A DNA stretch of 64,000 bases from JAGNHN01 sp964590645 (GCA_964590645.1 CAZPYJ010000002.1:1-64000); one strand, 5' to 3'. Shown: positions 1-8,652, counted from the first letter of the stretch. A program made the numbers and translations. The notes: a model not told the origin generated them from the letters alone.

Positions 1-35
1 TGGTGTTGCAGTAAAGCCATTCAGATTGATAAAGC

Positions 36-67
36 AAAGGCCGCTTCCGAATGGGGGCGGCCTTTTT
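36..67 (+). terminator. Rho-independent terminator at left edge
   Basis: A perfect nine-base stem (AAAGGCCGC paired with GCGGCCTTT) encloses an 11-base loop and continues into a T run. It probably ends a plus-strand gene lying mostly outside the window. One reading frame closes with a TAA at 12-14, but too little is visible to name that gene. Confidence 0.7.
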
Positions 68-106
68 CTATGTGTGATAAGATGCTGAGGTAATGAGATT
101 CCAGTT

Positions 107-184
107 CGTGCGCGACTTCAGCCGCGTGCGCAGAAGGATGTGCGTAGCCATACCTGCTCGCGCGCGACTTCAGTCGCGTGCGCC
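107..184. repeat. Pair of REP-like palindromic elements
   Basis: Two similar GC-rich palindromes lie about 50 bp apart (near 107-131 and 159-184). Both have the core GCGCGACTTCAG(C/T)CGCGTGCGC. The second forms a perfect CGCGACT-TC-AGTCGCG hairpin. Such short extragenic palindromes are often dispersed by REP-associated Y1 transposases. No such transposase gene is present in this window. Confidence 0.55.
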
Positions 185-225
185 GAACTCCCATCCTGAA
201 ATGACTTAACATTTCAATATTACAA

Positions 226-258
226 GGCACGCGTCTGAAGCCTGAAATCCGCAGGTCT
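226..258 (+). repeat. Left copy of an inverted repeat pair
   Basis: This 33-bp segment is matched in inverted orientation at 1061-1093. The shared core is CTGAAATCCGCAGGTCT. The two copies enclose about 800 bp without a gene. A related motif, cgcgcatcttcagcctgaagtcc, recurs near 36653-36675. Confidence 0.6.
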
Positions 259-1060
259 TGTTAGTAAAAAGCTGTAAAACATTGATATACAAAGCTTGAC
301 AGTTAGTGCTTTGTCACCTTTTCTGTGCGTAGGCTATACCTTGTTCATTTCTTTGCTCGCCCACCCTTCGACAAATTTTGCGCAGCAAAATTGCTCAGGG
401 ACCAGTCCAGGGTCACTGAGGAGGCCGATAGAAATCGGCCGACGAAGTGTTCAAGGGATTTTTCCTCCGCCCTTGGCGGCTGAAAACCATAGCTGATTGG
501 CTAAATTTCCTCCAAGGCTTCGGAAATTTTTAACGCCAATCAGCTATTATCCTGCGAAAAAAGAATTTATCCGCTTCGCGGATATTAAAACCAACAGAAA
601 CTAAGCTTCCGTACCACACTCATCCTTTACCCTGAGCACTTGCCTGAGCACCTGCACTGAGCTCAGTCGAAGTGTGTCGAAGGACAGCCGAAGGGTCAAA
701 CTCAAACTGTTTTTCTGGCCTCATTGCATTTCCGTAGAAAACAAGGCTGAGGATAGCTTAGGCAAATGTCAGAGGTCTTCCAAATGGAGCGATCCGCGAG
801 CACAGGCTTAGGACAGGCCAATCAAGTTCACTGAAAAAGCGGCTCGGATCGCGACTCCATCCGAAGTCGTAGTTTTCAAGGAAAGGCAATGCAGCCTTGA
901 TTTTTTGCTACTTTTTTATCAAGAAAAAAGTAGGGCCTGCCCGGCCTGAGGGCAAAACAGAGAGAGATTGTATTATTTGTTCTTCTCCCAACGCCTCTCA
1001 AAAAAAAGACGTCCGCCAGCAAAGGTAACATTTGGATCATTCTGCTGAGGTAGTTTTGCG

Positions 1061-1093
1061 AGACCTGCGGATTTCAGGCTGAAGACGCGCGCC
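1061..1093 (-). repeat. Right copy of the inverted repeat pair
   Basis: Reverse-orientation partner of 226-258, sharing AGACCTGCGGATTTCAGGCT and a GACGCG tail. It lies 40 bp beyond the stop codon of the ACP phosphodiesterase gene. Confidence 0.6.
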
Positions 1094-1132
1094 AACAGAT
1101 GGCAGCATCCGGCTTTTCTTTCCCTAAGATTA

Positions 1133-1717
1133 TTACATTCTCTCCTTCTCCTCCGCTACAAATGCTGTCACATCAGGCATAAAGCATTCAAAGCAGGCTC
1201 TGCACTCCGCATAATGATCTCTCAGCACGGCCACACCCTTTTCCATTCCGGAGTAAAAAGGCGTTCTTCGGGCTATCCCTCGAAAAGCCTGATCCAAGCC
1301 GGCAAAGCTGGCATAGGCCATCAACCAGTTGTCCTTCATCATAAAAGGCAATATGCGCCTCGATCTGGCAGGGAGTTGGAGGAAATGCCGCTGAAGGATG
1401 CGGTAATTGGCTTCTGTGAATGATTTCAAATCCTCCGAGGAAAAAGTGGTCCAGTTTCGGGCAAGAAAATGATCGTAATACATATCTACCACTACCCCGC
1501 TGTATTTTCTGAAATGAGGATTAAGAAGCCGGTTCAGTGCACGGCTGGAAGAATGATGATCGGTGAATGCATCGATCTTACGGTGCAGCAAAATGCCGCG
1601 TTTCACGGGATCCGGGAAAGAATCAATTTGATTGCCTTTCACTGCATCCGCAATGAAGTTACCCAGCATCAGTTCGGCATCCTTACCCGACAAATACATA
1701 TGCCCCAGATAATTCAT
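1133..1717 (-). CDS. acpH: ACP phosphodiesterase (AcpH/DUF479 family)
   Basis: A 194-residue protein of the AcpH family, which removes the 4'-phosphopantetheine arm from acyl carrier protein in the cytoplasm. The N-terminus MNYLGHMYLSG, the GNFIADAVKG segment, and the histidine/aspartate-rich stretch around residues 44-55 (LLHRKIDAFTDHH) fit the family, which is distantly related to HD-type hydrolases. VVDMYYDHFLA follows near residues 75-85. Length matches the family's roughly 190-200 residues. A TACATTTG box 17 bp upstream supports this ATG. It is a single gene, diverging from iorA. The family call is clear; the physiological substrate is taken from family knowledge. Confidence 0.88.
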   Translation of the reverse strand: MNYLGHMYLSGKDAELMLGNFIADAVKGNQIDSFPDPVKRGILLHRKIDAFTDHHSSSRALNRLLNPHFRKYSGVVVDMYYDHFLARNWTTFSSEDLKSFTEANYRILQRHFLQLPARSRRILPFMMKDNWLMAYASFAGLDQAFRGIARRTPFYSGMEKGVAVLRDHYAECRACFECFMPDVTAFVAEEKERM

Positions 1718-1733
1718 ATCCTCCTTTGAGCGC

Positions 1734-1741
1734 CAAATGTA
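1734..1741 (-). promoter_or_regulatory. Bacteroidota-type -7 box (TACATTTG) for acpH
   Basis: Exact match to TAnnTTTG on the minus strand, 17 bp upstream of the acpH start codon. No convincing -33 TTTG partner is visible. Confidence 0.5.
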
Positions 1742-1804
1742 TGCAAAGCCTTCTATTTATATTCGTTTTAGATAAATTGGCCCTAAAGAAAAGCCCGAAA
1801 AGGC

Positions 1805-1812
1805 TACCTTTG
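1805..1812 (+). promoter_or_regulatory. Bacteroidota-type -7 box (TACCTTTG) for iorAB
   Basis: Exact TAnnTTTG match, 41 bp upstream of the iorA ATG. A TTGG lies further upstream, but the spacing is longer than usual for a -33 element. Confidence 0.5.
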
Positions 1813-1853
1813 CGAAGCGCTAAACAGAAGTTAAATGCCTAATATATTGACAA

Positions 1854-3467
1854 ATGCATAAACTGATGCTATTGGGGGATGAAGCCATCGCCCAGGGAGG
1901 AATAGATGCCGGAATGTCAGGGATCTATGCCTATCCCGGTACTCCCTCGACGGAGATAACGGAATATGTGATTAAGAGCAAAGAGGCCAAAGCCAAAGGC
2001 ATTCGTGCCGGCTGGAGTGCCAATGAGAAAACGGCAATGGAGGCAGCCCTGGGGATGTCTTATGCCGGGAAAAGAGCAATGGTATGTATGAAGCACGTGG
2101 GACTGAACGTGGCCGCCGATGCTTTTGTCAATTCCGCCATCACCGGAGCCAACGGGGGTCTGATCATTGTGGCCGCCGACGATCCTTCTATGCACTCATC
2201 TCAAAATGAGCAGGATTCACGCTTTTTCGGGAAATTCGCGATGATGCCCATCTTCGAGCCTTCCAGTCAGCAGGAATCCTACGATATGGTGCACGAGGCT
2301 TTTGAGCTCTCAGAGAAGATGCGTATTCCTGTGCTGATGCGCATTACTACCCGTCTGGCGCATTCCCGTTCCGGCATAGCCCAGAAACCACAGCGGGAAC
2401 AGAATCCGGTGCAGATCCCTTCCGACCCCCGGCAGTTCATCCTTCTGCCCGCAAATGCCCGTCGGAATTACAAGAAACTCCTGGCCAACCAGCCTGCTTT
2501 TGAAGAAGCATCAGAAAAAGCAAGCTTTAATGAAATCATCCCCGGAGAAGATCATAGCCTTGGCATCATTGCCTGTGGCTTGGCTTATAATTATTTAATG
2601 GAAAATTATCCGGACCGGGTCGTTCCGCATCCGGTACTGAAAATCGGCCAGTATCCCATTCCGCCAAAACAGGTGAGGGAAATGTATGAAAGCTGTGACA
2701 GCCTGATGGTACTGGAAGACGGATATCCCTTTGTAGAGGAGATGCTCCGTGGCTTTATGAATAATGGAAAAACGATCCACGGGCGCCTGGATGGCAGCAT
2801 CCCCCGTGATGGTGAACTGAATCCCAATATCGTAGGTATAGCCTTGGGAATGAAAATCCAGGAAGGCAATCCCATCCCGGATATTGTGGCACCCCGTCCT
2901 CCCAGCTTATGCAAAGGATGCCCGCACATATACTCCTATAACTCTCTGAATGAAGCCCTCAGCGTATACACAAAAGGCCGGGTATTCTCCGACATCGGTT
3001 GTTACACACTGGGAGCCCTCCAGCCTTTTGACGCCATCAACACCTGCGTGGATATGGGCGCCTCCATCACAATGGCAAAGGGGGCAGCCGATGCAGGCTA
3101 TACTCCGGCCGTAGCTGTGATCGGTGATTCCACTTTTACCCACTCCGGGATCACCGGACTGATTGATTGTGTCAATGACAAAAGCCCGGTAACCATTGTC
3201 ATTCTTGATAATGGAACTACTGCAATGACTGGTGGGCAAGACTCCTCGGCCACAGGAAAAATCGAAGATATCTGTCAGGGTTGCGGTGTGGAGAAGGAGC
3301 ATATTCACGTCATCAATCCGATTCAAAAATATCACGAAGAGAACCTGGCCCTAATGAAAAAAGAAATCGAATATACAGGGGTTTCTGTCATCATTCCCCG
3401 CCGGGAGTGCCTGGTTACGCTGGCCAGCAAACTACGCAGTAAAAAAGCAGCGAATCCGGTTGAATAG
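1854..3467 (+). CDS. iorA: Indolepyruvate ferredoxin oxidoreductase, alpha subunit
   Basis: A 537-residue subunit that decarboxylates aryl-pyruvates from aromatic amino acid breakdown to acyl-CoA, reducing ferredoxin, with thiamine pyrophosphate. The N-terminal pyruvate:ferredoxin-oxidoreductase-type domain begins GDEAIAQGGIDAG and YAYPGTPSTEI. CKGCPH appears near residue 352. The TPP-binding stretch GDSTFTHSG...ILDNGTTAMTGG lies at about 422-465. The protein stops soon after the TPP domain and lacks the C-terminal 2[4Fe-4S] ferredoxin domain of the longer archaeal enzymes (about 600-650 residues). Electron transfer must therefore use another partner. It is followed after a few bases by iorB. 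Confidence 0.9.
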   Translation: MHKLMLLGDEAIAQGGIDAGMSGIYAYPGTPSTEITEYVIKSKEAKAKGIRAGWSANEKTAMEAALGMSYAGKRAMVCMKHVGLNVAADAFVNSAITGANGGLIIVAADDPSMHSSQNEQDSRFFGKFAMMPIFEPSSQQESYDMVHEAFELSEKMRIPVLMRITTRLAHSRSGIAQKPQREQNPVQIPSDPRQFILLPANARRNYKKLLANQPAFEEASEKASFNEIIPGEDHSLGIIACGLAYNYLMENYPDRVVPHPVLKIGQYPIPPKQVREMYESCDSLMVLEDGYPFVEEMLRGFMNNGKTIHGRLDGSIPRDGELNPNIVGIALGMKIQEGNPIPDIVAPRPPSLCKGCPHIYSYNSLNEALSVYTKGRVFSDIGCYTLGALQPFDAINTCVDMGASITMAKGAADAGYTPAVAVIGDSTFTHSGITGLIDCVNDKSPVTIVILDNGTTAMTGGQDSSATGKIEDICQGCGVEKEHIHVINPIQKYHEENLALMKKEIEYTGVSVIIPRRECLVTLASKLRSKKAANPVE

Positions 3468-3494
3468 TTGATCAAACCCACAAAATCAAGAAAA

Positions 3495-4085
3495 ATGAAA
3501 AAGGACATCATACTGGCAGGGGTTGGCGGTCAAGGGATTCTTTCCATCGCTGCCACCATCGGAATGGCCGCGGTTAACAAAGGGTTGTATTTGAAACAGG
3601 CAGAAGTGCACGGAATGAGCCAGCGAGGAGGAGATGTGCAGTCCAATCTGAGGCTGTCTGATAAGCCCATCGCCTCCGACCTGATTCCGAAGGGAGGAGT
3701 CGACATTATCCTGAGTGTGGAGCCAATGGAAAGCCTGCGCTATCTGCCAATGCTCTCTCCCAATGGATGGCTGATCACCAACACCGCCCCCCATATCAAT
3801 ATTCCCAATTATCCTGATCTGGAAGAGCTCAAGGCCGAAATTGCCCGCATCCCGAATCATTTTATGCTGGATGCCGATCAGGTTGCAAAGGACCTGGAGG
3901 CCAGGCGTTCTGCCAATATGGTGATGCTGGGAGCCGCTTCCCCTTACCTGGATATTGAAATTGAGGCGCTTGAAAAAGCCATCAGGGATCTGTTCCTGCG
4001 GAAAGGAGAAGAAATCGTGGATCAAAACCTCAAAGCCTTCCACAAAGGCCGCGAAATGTCCCAGGCATCAGGGACAGTTTTGTAA
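3495..4085 (+). CDS. iorB: Indolepyruvate ferredoxin oxidoreductase, beta subunit
   Basis: A 196-residue gamma-type subunit of the 2-oxoacid:ferredoxin oxidoreductase superfamily. The N-terminal GVGGQGILSIAATIG motif and the following QAEVHGMSQRGGDVQSN are diagnostic. The ATG at 3495 is preferred over an in-frame TTG directly behind the iorA stop, because the nine extra residues do not fit the family's start. The gene follows iorA by 27 bp and is clearly co-transcribed. It forms the catalytic complex with IorA in the cytoplasm. Confidence 0.9.
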   Translation: MKKDIILAGVGGQGILSIAATIGMAAVNKGLYLKQAEVHGMSQRGGDVQSNLRLSDKPIASDLIPKGGVDIILSVEPMESLRYLPMLSPNGWLITNTAPHINIPNYPDLEELKAEIARIPNHFMLDADQVAKDLEARRSANMVMLGAASPYLDIEIEALEKAIRDLFLRKGEEIVDQNLKAFHKGREMSQASGTVL

Positions 4086-4106
4086 GATTTCAGACACAGA
4101 AGTACG

Positions 4107-4114
4107 TACTTTTG
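4107..4114 (+). promoter_or_regulatory. -7 box (TACTTTTG) for the M23 peptidase gene
   Basis: Exact TAnnTTTG match ending 4 bp before the ATG at 4119. If it is used, the transcript would be nearly leaderless, or translation would begin further downstream. A TTTTG lies about 25 bp upstream as a possible -33 element. Confidence 0.4.
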
Positions 4115-4118
4115 TGCA

Positions 4119-5348
4119 ATGAACATTCGTAATGCATTGCCTATACTATTGATGATGACTGCCGGCCTGGCAGTCATTCTTCTTAGCCGCCTCTTTCATC
4201 CCATTCCCCAATCACCAGACATTATCCTGCCTGAACCAGAGCCCAGAATGGTATATGGCCTGCCTGCCGATTCTTTTCTGCTGCTTACTGAAGTGGTAGG
4301 ACCGGGTGAAAACCTCTCGGCCATCCTCAGCCGTCACGGTCTGAGTATGCAGGAAATTGATCAACTGGTCAGACAAACAAGCCAGGTATTCGATGTGCGT
4401 CAAATCAGGGCGGGCAATATCTGCTGCCTCTTTTACCCTGACAGCAATGGCCGTCCGGCTTACTTTATCTACGAAAAAGACCGGGTGAACTACATTGCTT
4501 ATGCCCTTGGGGATTCTGTCTATGCCTGGGAGGGACAAAAACCTGTTCATCGGCTAATGAACAGAACAGAGGGGGTGATTGAAAACTCCCTCTGGATGAA
4601 TATGGTCAATGCAGGGGTCAACCCAAACCTGGCCCTGGAAATGTCTGAAATATATGCCTGGACCATTGACTTCTATGCCATACAAAAGGGGGATGCATAC
4701 AAAGTGATGTATGAAGAGTTGTGGGTGGATTCGGTACAGATCGGGATTGGACAGATTCCGGCTGCCTTCTTCCGTCACGCCGGGAAAGAAATTTATGCTT
4801 TTCGTTTTGTGCAAGACAGCATCCCAGATTATTTTGATGAAACAGGGGCATCGCTTCGCCGCACCTTCCTTAAAGCACCGCTGCGTTTCAGCCGGATCAG
4901 TTCCCATTTCTCCAATTCCCGCCTTCATCCCATTTTGCGCATCCGCCGCCCTCACCACGGAGTAGACTATGCTGCACCCTCAGGAACGCCTGTGATGACC
5001 ATCGGCGATGGGGTGGTTACCAAAGTAGGATGGTCGGGGGGAGCCGGGCGTATGGTGAAGGTCAAACACAACAGTATGTACACTACGGCTTATCTGCATC
5101 TCTCCAAATACGGGCAGGGAATACGAGAAGGCGTATTTGTGAAACAAGGGCAGATCATCGGCTATGTGGGTAGCTCAGGACTGAGCACCGGACCTCACCT
5201 CGACTTCCGCTTCTACAAAAACGGACAGGCAGTGGATCCGCTCAGAGTAGAGTCCCCTCCGGCGGAACCGGTAGACAGCATTCACCTTCCTCGCTTTCAT
5301 CAATATGCAGATTCCCTCAGAAAGCGGCTGGACGAAGTACAGCCATAG
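4119..5348 (+). CDS. Membrane-anchored M23 family peptidoglycan metallopeptidase
   Basis: A 409-residue cell-wall peptidase. An N-terminal hydrophobic segment (about residues 5-25) anchors or exports it. A LysM/OapA-like region follows (VVGPGENLSAILSRHGLSMQEIDQL, residues 64-88), then a linker and a C-terminal M23 (LytM) domain from about residue 265. The zinc-site HxxxD motif is seen at H279-D283 (HHGVD), then TTAYLHLSKYG. The usual GPHLHF is GPHLDF here, so the second histidine of the HxH motif is replaced by aspartate. The gene stands alone. It probably hydrolyses peptidoglycan cross-links during growth. The activity of the GPHLDF variant is uncertain. Confidence 0.85.
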   Translation: MNIRNALPILLMMTAGLAVILLSRLFHPIPQSPDIILPEPEPRMVYGLPADSFLLLTEVVGPGENLSAILSRHGLSMQEIDQLVRQTSQVFDVRQIRAGNICCLFYPDSNGRPAYFIYEKDRVNYIAYALGDSVYAWEGQKPVHRLMNRTEGVIENSLWMNMVNAGVNPNLALEMSEIYAWTIDFYAIQKGDAYKVMYEELWVDSVQIGIGQIPAAFFRHAGKEIYAFRFVQDSIPDYFDETGASLRRTFLKAPLRFSRISSHFSNSRLHPILRIRRPHHGVDYAAPSGTPVMTIGDGVVTKVGWSGGAGRMVKVKHNSMYTTAYLHLSKYGQGIREGVFVKQGQIIGYVGSSGLSTGPHLDFRFYKNGQAVDPLRVESPPAEPVDSIHLPRFHQYADSLRKRLDEVQP

Positions 5349-5423
5349 CCTGAAGAACCCCATCGCCCCTTCGCAGCTTATCCGGTTTTATCTATCTTTA
5401 ATGCCAATCAAAAATGCAGGGAT

Positions 5424-5894
5424 ATGAGAAGCCGAATGCTTACAGAACGCAGTGAAATGGATGCCATCATTGCCAGAACAGAGGTTTGTTTTGTCGGGAT
5501 GAGCGGCCCTGACCAGAAACCTTATGTGCTCCCCTTCAATTTCGGTTATGATGGTGAATTCCTCTATCTCCATTCAGATCCGGCCGGAAAGAAGATGGAT
5601 ATTCTGGCAGAAAACCCCTCTGTCTGTATTGCCTTCAGCACTGATCACGAGCTCTTTCACCGCCACGAGCAAGTAGCCTGTTCCTACGGTATGCGCTACC
5701 GCTCCGTCCTGATCCACGGTACCGTCATTTTTGAAGATGACAGCCTGGAGGAGAAAGCACGCATTCTGAATATCGTGATGGAGAAATACACCGGCAGATC
5801 TGACTTCAAATACAGCACACCGGCCCTGAAGAATGTGCGAACCTATAAAGTACTGATTGAGAAGATAGAAGGAAAGGAGTCAGATTATAAATAG
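5424..5894 (+). CDS. Pyridoxamine 5'-phosphate oxidase family (NimA-like) flavoprotein
   Basis: A 156-residue split-barrel flavin-binding protein. The N-terminal RMLTERSEMDAIIARTEVCFVG and the PYVLPFNFGYDGEFLYLHS segment match the PNPOx-like/nitroimidazole-resistance group. The histidine in YLHSDPAGKK is typical of the NimA-like subgroup. Members bind FMN and reduce small molecules, but the substrate cannot be read from sequence. It ends 6 bp from the convergent PAP2 gene. No clear promoter match was found; TATCTTTA upstream is one base off TAnnTTTG. Confidence 0.8.
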   Translation: MRSRMLTERSEMDAIIARTEVCFVGMSGPDQKPYVLPFNFGYDGEFLYLHSDPAGKKMDILAENPSVCIAFSTDHELFHRHEQVACSYGMRYRSVLIHGTVIFEDDSLEEKARILNIVMEKYTGRSDFKYSTPALKNVRTYKVLIEKIEGKESDYK

Positions 5895-5900
5895 GCCGCC

Positions 5901-6509
5901 TCAGCCACTTATCCGGGGATGCGCATCAAATCTGAGCATAATCCAGCTAAGCAGAAGATACACCCCACTCCCGAGGCCTGCACCCAATACCGCACCGCCC
6001 ACAACATCCAGAGGATAATGCACCCCAAGATAGATACGGCTGTAACTCACTGTTGCCGCCCACCCGAGCAGGGCCAGGGCTTGCCCCCTTGTCAATATGA
6101 GCCAGGACATAAAGGTTGCCAGGCCGAAGGTATTGGCTGCGTGTGAGGACACAAAGCCCCACGCACCGCCGCATTTTCCGTGCAGGATGCGTACCATTCC
6201 TTCCAGGGCAGGATCGTGGCAGGGACGCCATCTTTGAAAGACCTCCTTGAAGGCTTTCACACTCACCTGATCCGTAAGGGTGACCAACAAGGCTATCGCT
6301 AAGATCACTATCCAGCTTTTCCATCGGTAACGGCGAGCGACCAGGTATAACAATAAGAGATAAAGCGGGATCCACTCCAGCTTTCCACTGACGAACCACA
6401 TCAGCTGATCAAGCCAGGGATGATGTTGCTGGTTGATCCAGAGCATCAGGCTTGTATCAAACTCCAGCCAGGCTTCCGGAAATGGAAGATTATGGGTTAA
6501 GATGCTCAT
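5901..6509 (-). CDS. PAP2-family membrane phosphatase
   Basis: A 202-residue integral membrane phosphatase with the three PAP2 motifs: KxxxxxxRP (KEVFQRWRP), SSHAAN in place of PSGH, and SRIYLGVHYPLDVVGG (RxxxxxHxxxD). Several hydrophobic helices flank these. The family dephosphorylates lipid substrates such as undecaprenyl pyrophosphate or lipid A. Which one applies here is not decidable. Its start overlaps the end of obg by 20 bp, making it the last gene of the hpt-adk-obg transcription unit. Confidence 0.85.
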   Translation of the reverse strand: MSILTHNLPFPEAWLEFDTSLMLWINQQHHPWLDQLMWFVSGKLEWIPLYLLLLYLVARRYRWKSWIVILAIALLVTLTDQVSVKAFKEVFQRWRPCHDPALEGMVRILHGKCGGAWGFVSSHAANTFGLATFMSWLILTRGQALALLGWAATVSYSRIYLGVHYPLDVVGGAVLGAGLGSGVYLLLSWIMLRFDAHPRISG

Positions 6510-7500
6510 CGCTGTTCAGCATTTGCCATATCTTGTCCTTGAGCCCTGCAAGCTGATAACCGCTGACTGAGGAGATAAAAAGGGAAGGGATGCCTTTGGG
6601 GATCAGGGCTTGCATCTGTTGCATCATTGTCTCATCGAGCATATCAGCTTTGGTCAGGGCCAAAAGCCGCGGTTTGTCGAGCAATTCGGGGTTGAACTTT
6701 TCGAGTTCACTGACCAGGATAGTGTACTCTTTGCGAATGTCTTTTGCATCAACTGGGACCATAAAAAGCAGGAGGCTATTTCGTTCGATATGCCGCAGGA
6801 AGCGGTGCCCCAGGCCTTTGCCTTCGTGGGCACCTTCAATGATACCAGGGATATCTGCCATCATAAAGGAGCGGTCTTCCCGATAGGAAACCAGCCCCAG
6901 GTTAGGGCGCAGGGTAGTAAACGGATAATCTGCAATCCTTGGTTTTGCAGCGCTAAGCACTGAAAGCAGGGTTGACTTTCCGGCATTGGGAAAGCCGACC
7001 AGTCCGACATCTGCCAGCAACTTCAGTTCAAGAATCCGCCAGGCTTCTTCCCCCGCTTCTCCCGGCTGGGCATAGCGTGGGGCCCGGTTGGTCGGGGACT
7101 TAAAATGATCGTTTCCGAGGCCTCCCCTACCGCCAGGCATCAGAACCTGGGTTTGACCATCTTCCGTGATCTCGAAAAGGAAATCACCGCTATCCCCATC
7201 GCGGGCAACAGTACCCAGGGGCACTTCCAGAATCTTATCCTCGCCGTATGCACCGGATTTCAGCTGGTCTCCTCCCCTTTCACCGTGCCCGGCTTTAACG
7301 TGTTTGGTGTATTTCAGATGGAGCAGGGTCCAGAGCTGTGCATTCCCCCTCAGGATGACGTGACCGCCCCGGCCACCGTCGCCCCCGTCAGGACCGCCCC
7401 TGGGATTGCTGCGGCTACGGAAAAAGTGGGCAGAACCCGCCCCTCCATCCCCTGATTTGCAGAAAATGCGGACATAATCTACGAAGTTATCTCCGGCCAT
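6490..7500 (-). CDS. obg: Obg-family GTPase
   Basis: A 336-residue ribosome-associated GTPase involved in 50S maturation. The glycine-rich Obg fold occupies the first ~158 residues (KSGDGGAGSAHF, GGPDGGDGGRGG). The G domain follows with G1 GFPNAGKST, G3 DIPGIIEGAHEGKGLGH and NKXD-like TKAD. The C-terminal extension of longer Obg proteins is absent, as is common in this phylum. The gene is 6 bp downstream of adk. Confidence 0.95.
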   Translation of the reverse strand: MAGDNFVDYVRIFCKSGDGGAGSAHFFRSRSNPRGGPDGGDGGRGGHVILRGNAQLWTLLHLKYTKHVKAGHGERGGDQLKSGAYGEDKILEVPLGTVARDGDSGDFLFEITEDGQTQVLMPGGRGGLGNDHFKSPTNRAPRYAQPGEAGEEAWRILELKLLADVGLVGFPNAGKSTLLSVLSAAKPRIADYPFTTLRPNLGLVSYREDRSFMMADIPGIIEGAHEGKGLGHRFLRHIERNSLLLFMVPVDAKDIRKEYTILVSELEKFNPELLDKPRLLALTKADMLDETMMQQMQALIPKGIPSLFISSVSGYQLAGLKDKIWQMLNSDEHLNP

Positions 7501-7506
7501 TTTGGA

Positions 7507-8082
7507 TTAGATGTGGTTTTGTTCGATCCTGAAGCAGATCTGTTCGAAAACACGCTCCACGGCCTGTATCCCATTGATAGAGGCAAGCTTACCCTGATTG
7601 CGGTAGAAACTGATCAGGGGCTGGGTTGTATTGCGGTAGATATTCTGGCGTTGCAGGATAATGCTTTCCGAGTCGTCGCTGCGGCCGTCTTCGATGCCCC
7701 GGTTCACCAATCTTCTGACCAGCTCCTGCAATTCAACCTCCAGGGAAATCACCAGATTCACCTTTTGTCCTTTCTCTTCCAGCAGACGGTCGAAGGCCTC
7801 GGCTTGTATTATGGTGCGTGGAAATCCATCCCAGATTAAGCCCCTGGTATCGTGCTCCCGCTCAACCACATCCGCCAGGATATTGATTAAGACCTGATCC
7901 GGAACCAGGGCTCCCCGGTCAATATAAGTGCGTACCTCCCGGCCCAGGACGGTATCCCTGCTTATCTCACTTCGAAGGATGTCGCCGGTAGAAATATGCT
8001 TGTATCCATATTTCCCGGCGATCTTTTTGGATTGGGTACCCTTCCCCGCTCCCGGGGGGCCGAACAATATCAGGTTAAACAC
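7507..8082 (-). CDS. adk: Adenylate kinase
   Basis: A 191-residue kinase interconverting ATP+AMP and 2 ADP. Walker A is GPPGAGKGTQ at residues 8-17, followed by the AMP-binding STGDILR and GFPRT. The LID region is short (RRLVNRGIEDGRSDD) and lacks the four-cysteine zinc site, so this is the short-form enzyme. It lies 11 bp downstream of hpt, a purine-metabolism pairing, and 6 bp upstream of obg. Confidence 0.95.
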   Translation of the reverse strand: MFNLILFGPPGAGKGTQSKKIAGKYGYKHISTGDILRSEISRDTVLGREVRTYIDRGALVPDQVLINILADVVEREHDTRGLIWDGFPRTIIQAEAFDRLLEEKGQKVNLVISLEVELQELVRRLVNRGIEDGRSDDSESIILQRQNIYRNTTQPLISFYRNQGKLASINGIQAVERVFEQICFRIEQNHI

Positions 8083-8093
8083 AGCTCAGGCTT

Positions 8094-8636
8094 TTATTCA
8101 TTAACGATTTGGTAAATATCCGGTAAATTCCTTCCATAACCATCATAATCCAGTCCATACCCTACGATAAACTCCGGGGGTATTTCCATTGCCACATAAT
8201 CCACCGGGTACTGGTGTACAAAAGCCTGGGGTTTAAACAGCAGCGTTGCGATCCGGATGGATGCGGGTTGATGCCTTTTCAATTCTTCCAGCAGATGATA
8301 AAGGGTATGCCCTGTATCTATAATATCTTCCACGATCACAATATGCTCACCGCGAAGATCCTCATTCAGGCCGATCAGATTCAGTATGGTACCCGAACTT
8401 TGGGTACCCTGATAGGAGGCCAGGCGAATGAAGGAAAGGCGGCAGGGAAAGTCAAGCTGACGAAAAAGATCGGAAGCAAAAACAAATGCGCCATTGAGAA
8501 CAACCAGAAAGACAGGGTCTTTCCCTTCCATATCCATTTGAATCTTTTCCGCCAGCCTGGCAGTAGCATCCTGTATGGCAACAGCCGGGATATAGGGCTT
8601 GAACAGCCTGTCTTTGATTTTCTTCACTTCCTTCAT
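8094..8636 (-). CDS. hpt: Hypoxanthine phosphoribosyltransferase
   Basis: A 180-residue purine salvage enzyme making IMP/GMP from hypoxanthine/guanine and PRPP. The PRPP loop VIVEDIIDTGHTL and the substrate-flanking LNGAFVFASDL and YVAMEIPPEFIVGYGLDY are present. A longer reading from 8690 would cross the promoter box at 8653-8660 and the hairpin at 8669-8690, so the ATG at 8636 is chosen. It is the first gene of the operon hpt-adk-obg-PAP2. Confidence 0.93.
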   Translation of the reverse strand: MKEVKKIKDRLFKPYIPAVAIQDATARLAEKIQMDMEGKDPVFLVVLNGAFVFASDLFRQLDFPCRLSFIRLASYQGTQSSGTILNLIGLNEDLRGEHIVIVEDIIDTGHTLYHLLEELKRHQPASIRIATLLFKPQAFVHQYPVDYVAMEIPPEFIVGYGLDYDGYGRNLPDIYQIVNE

Positions 8637-8652
8637 TTCGCAGCAATTCAAA

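Larger units (their letters stand above)
68..1132. other. Gene-free, repeat-rich intergenic region
   Basis: About 1 kb with no credible coding sequence. It holds REP-like palindromes (107-184), an inverted pair of about 33 bp (226-258 and 1061-1093), a perfect GGCCGAT/ATCGGCC hairpin at 423-440, and a perfect 10-bp-stem hairpin at 908-933 (CTACTTTTTT / AAAAAAGTAG). A stretch at about 625-690 resembles, in inverted orientation, the sequence at 36576-36615. Short frames across it have no recognisable protein content. It looks like an accumulation site for dispersed non-coding repeats or the scar of a lost mobile element. Confidence 0.6.

Noticed and set aside
296..496. 66-codon plus-strand frame in the left repeat region
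   Set aside because: It spans a perfect hairpin and repeat-like sequence, with no conserved content.
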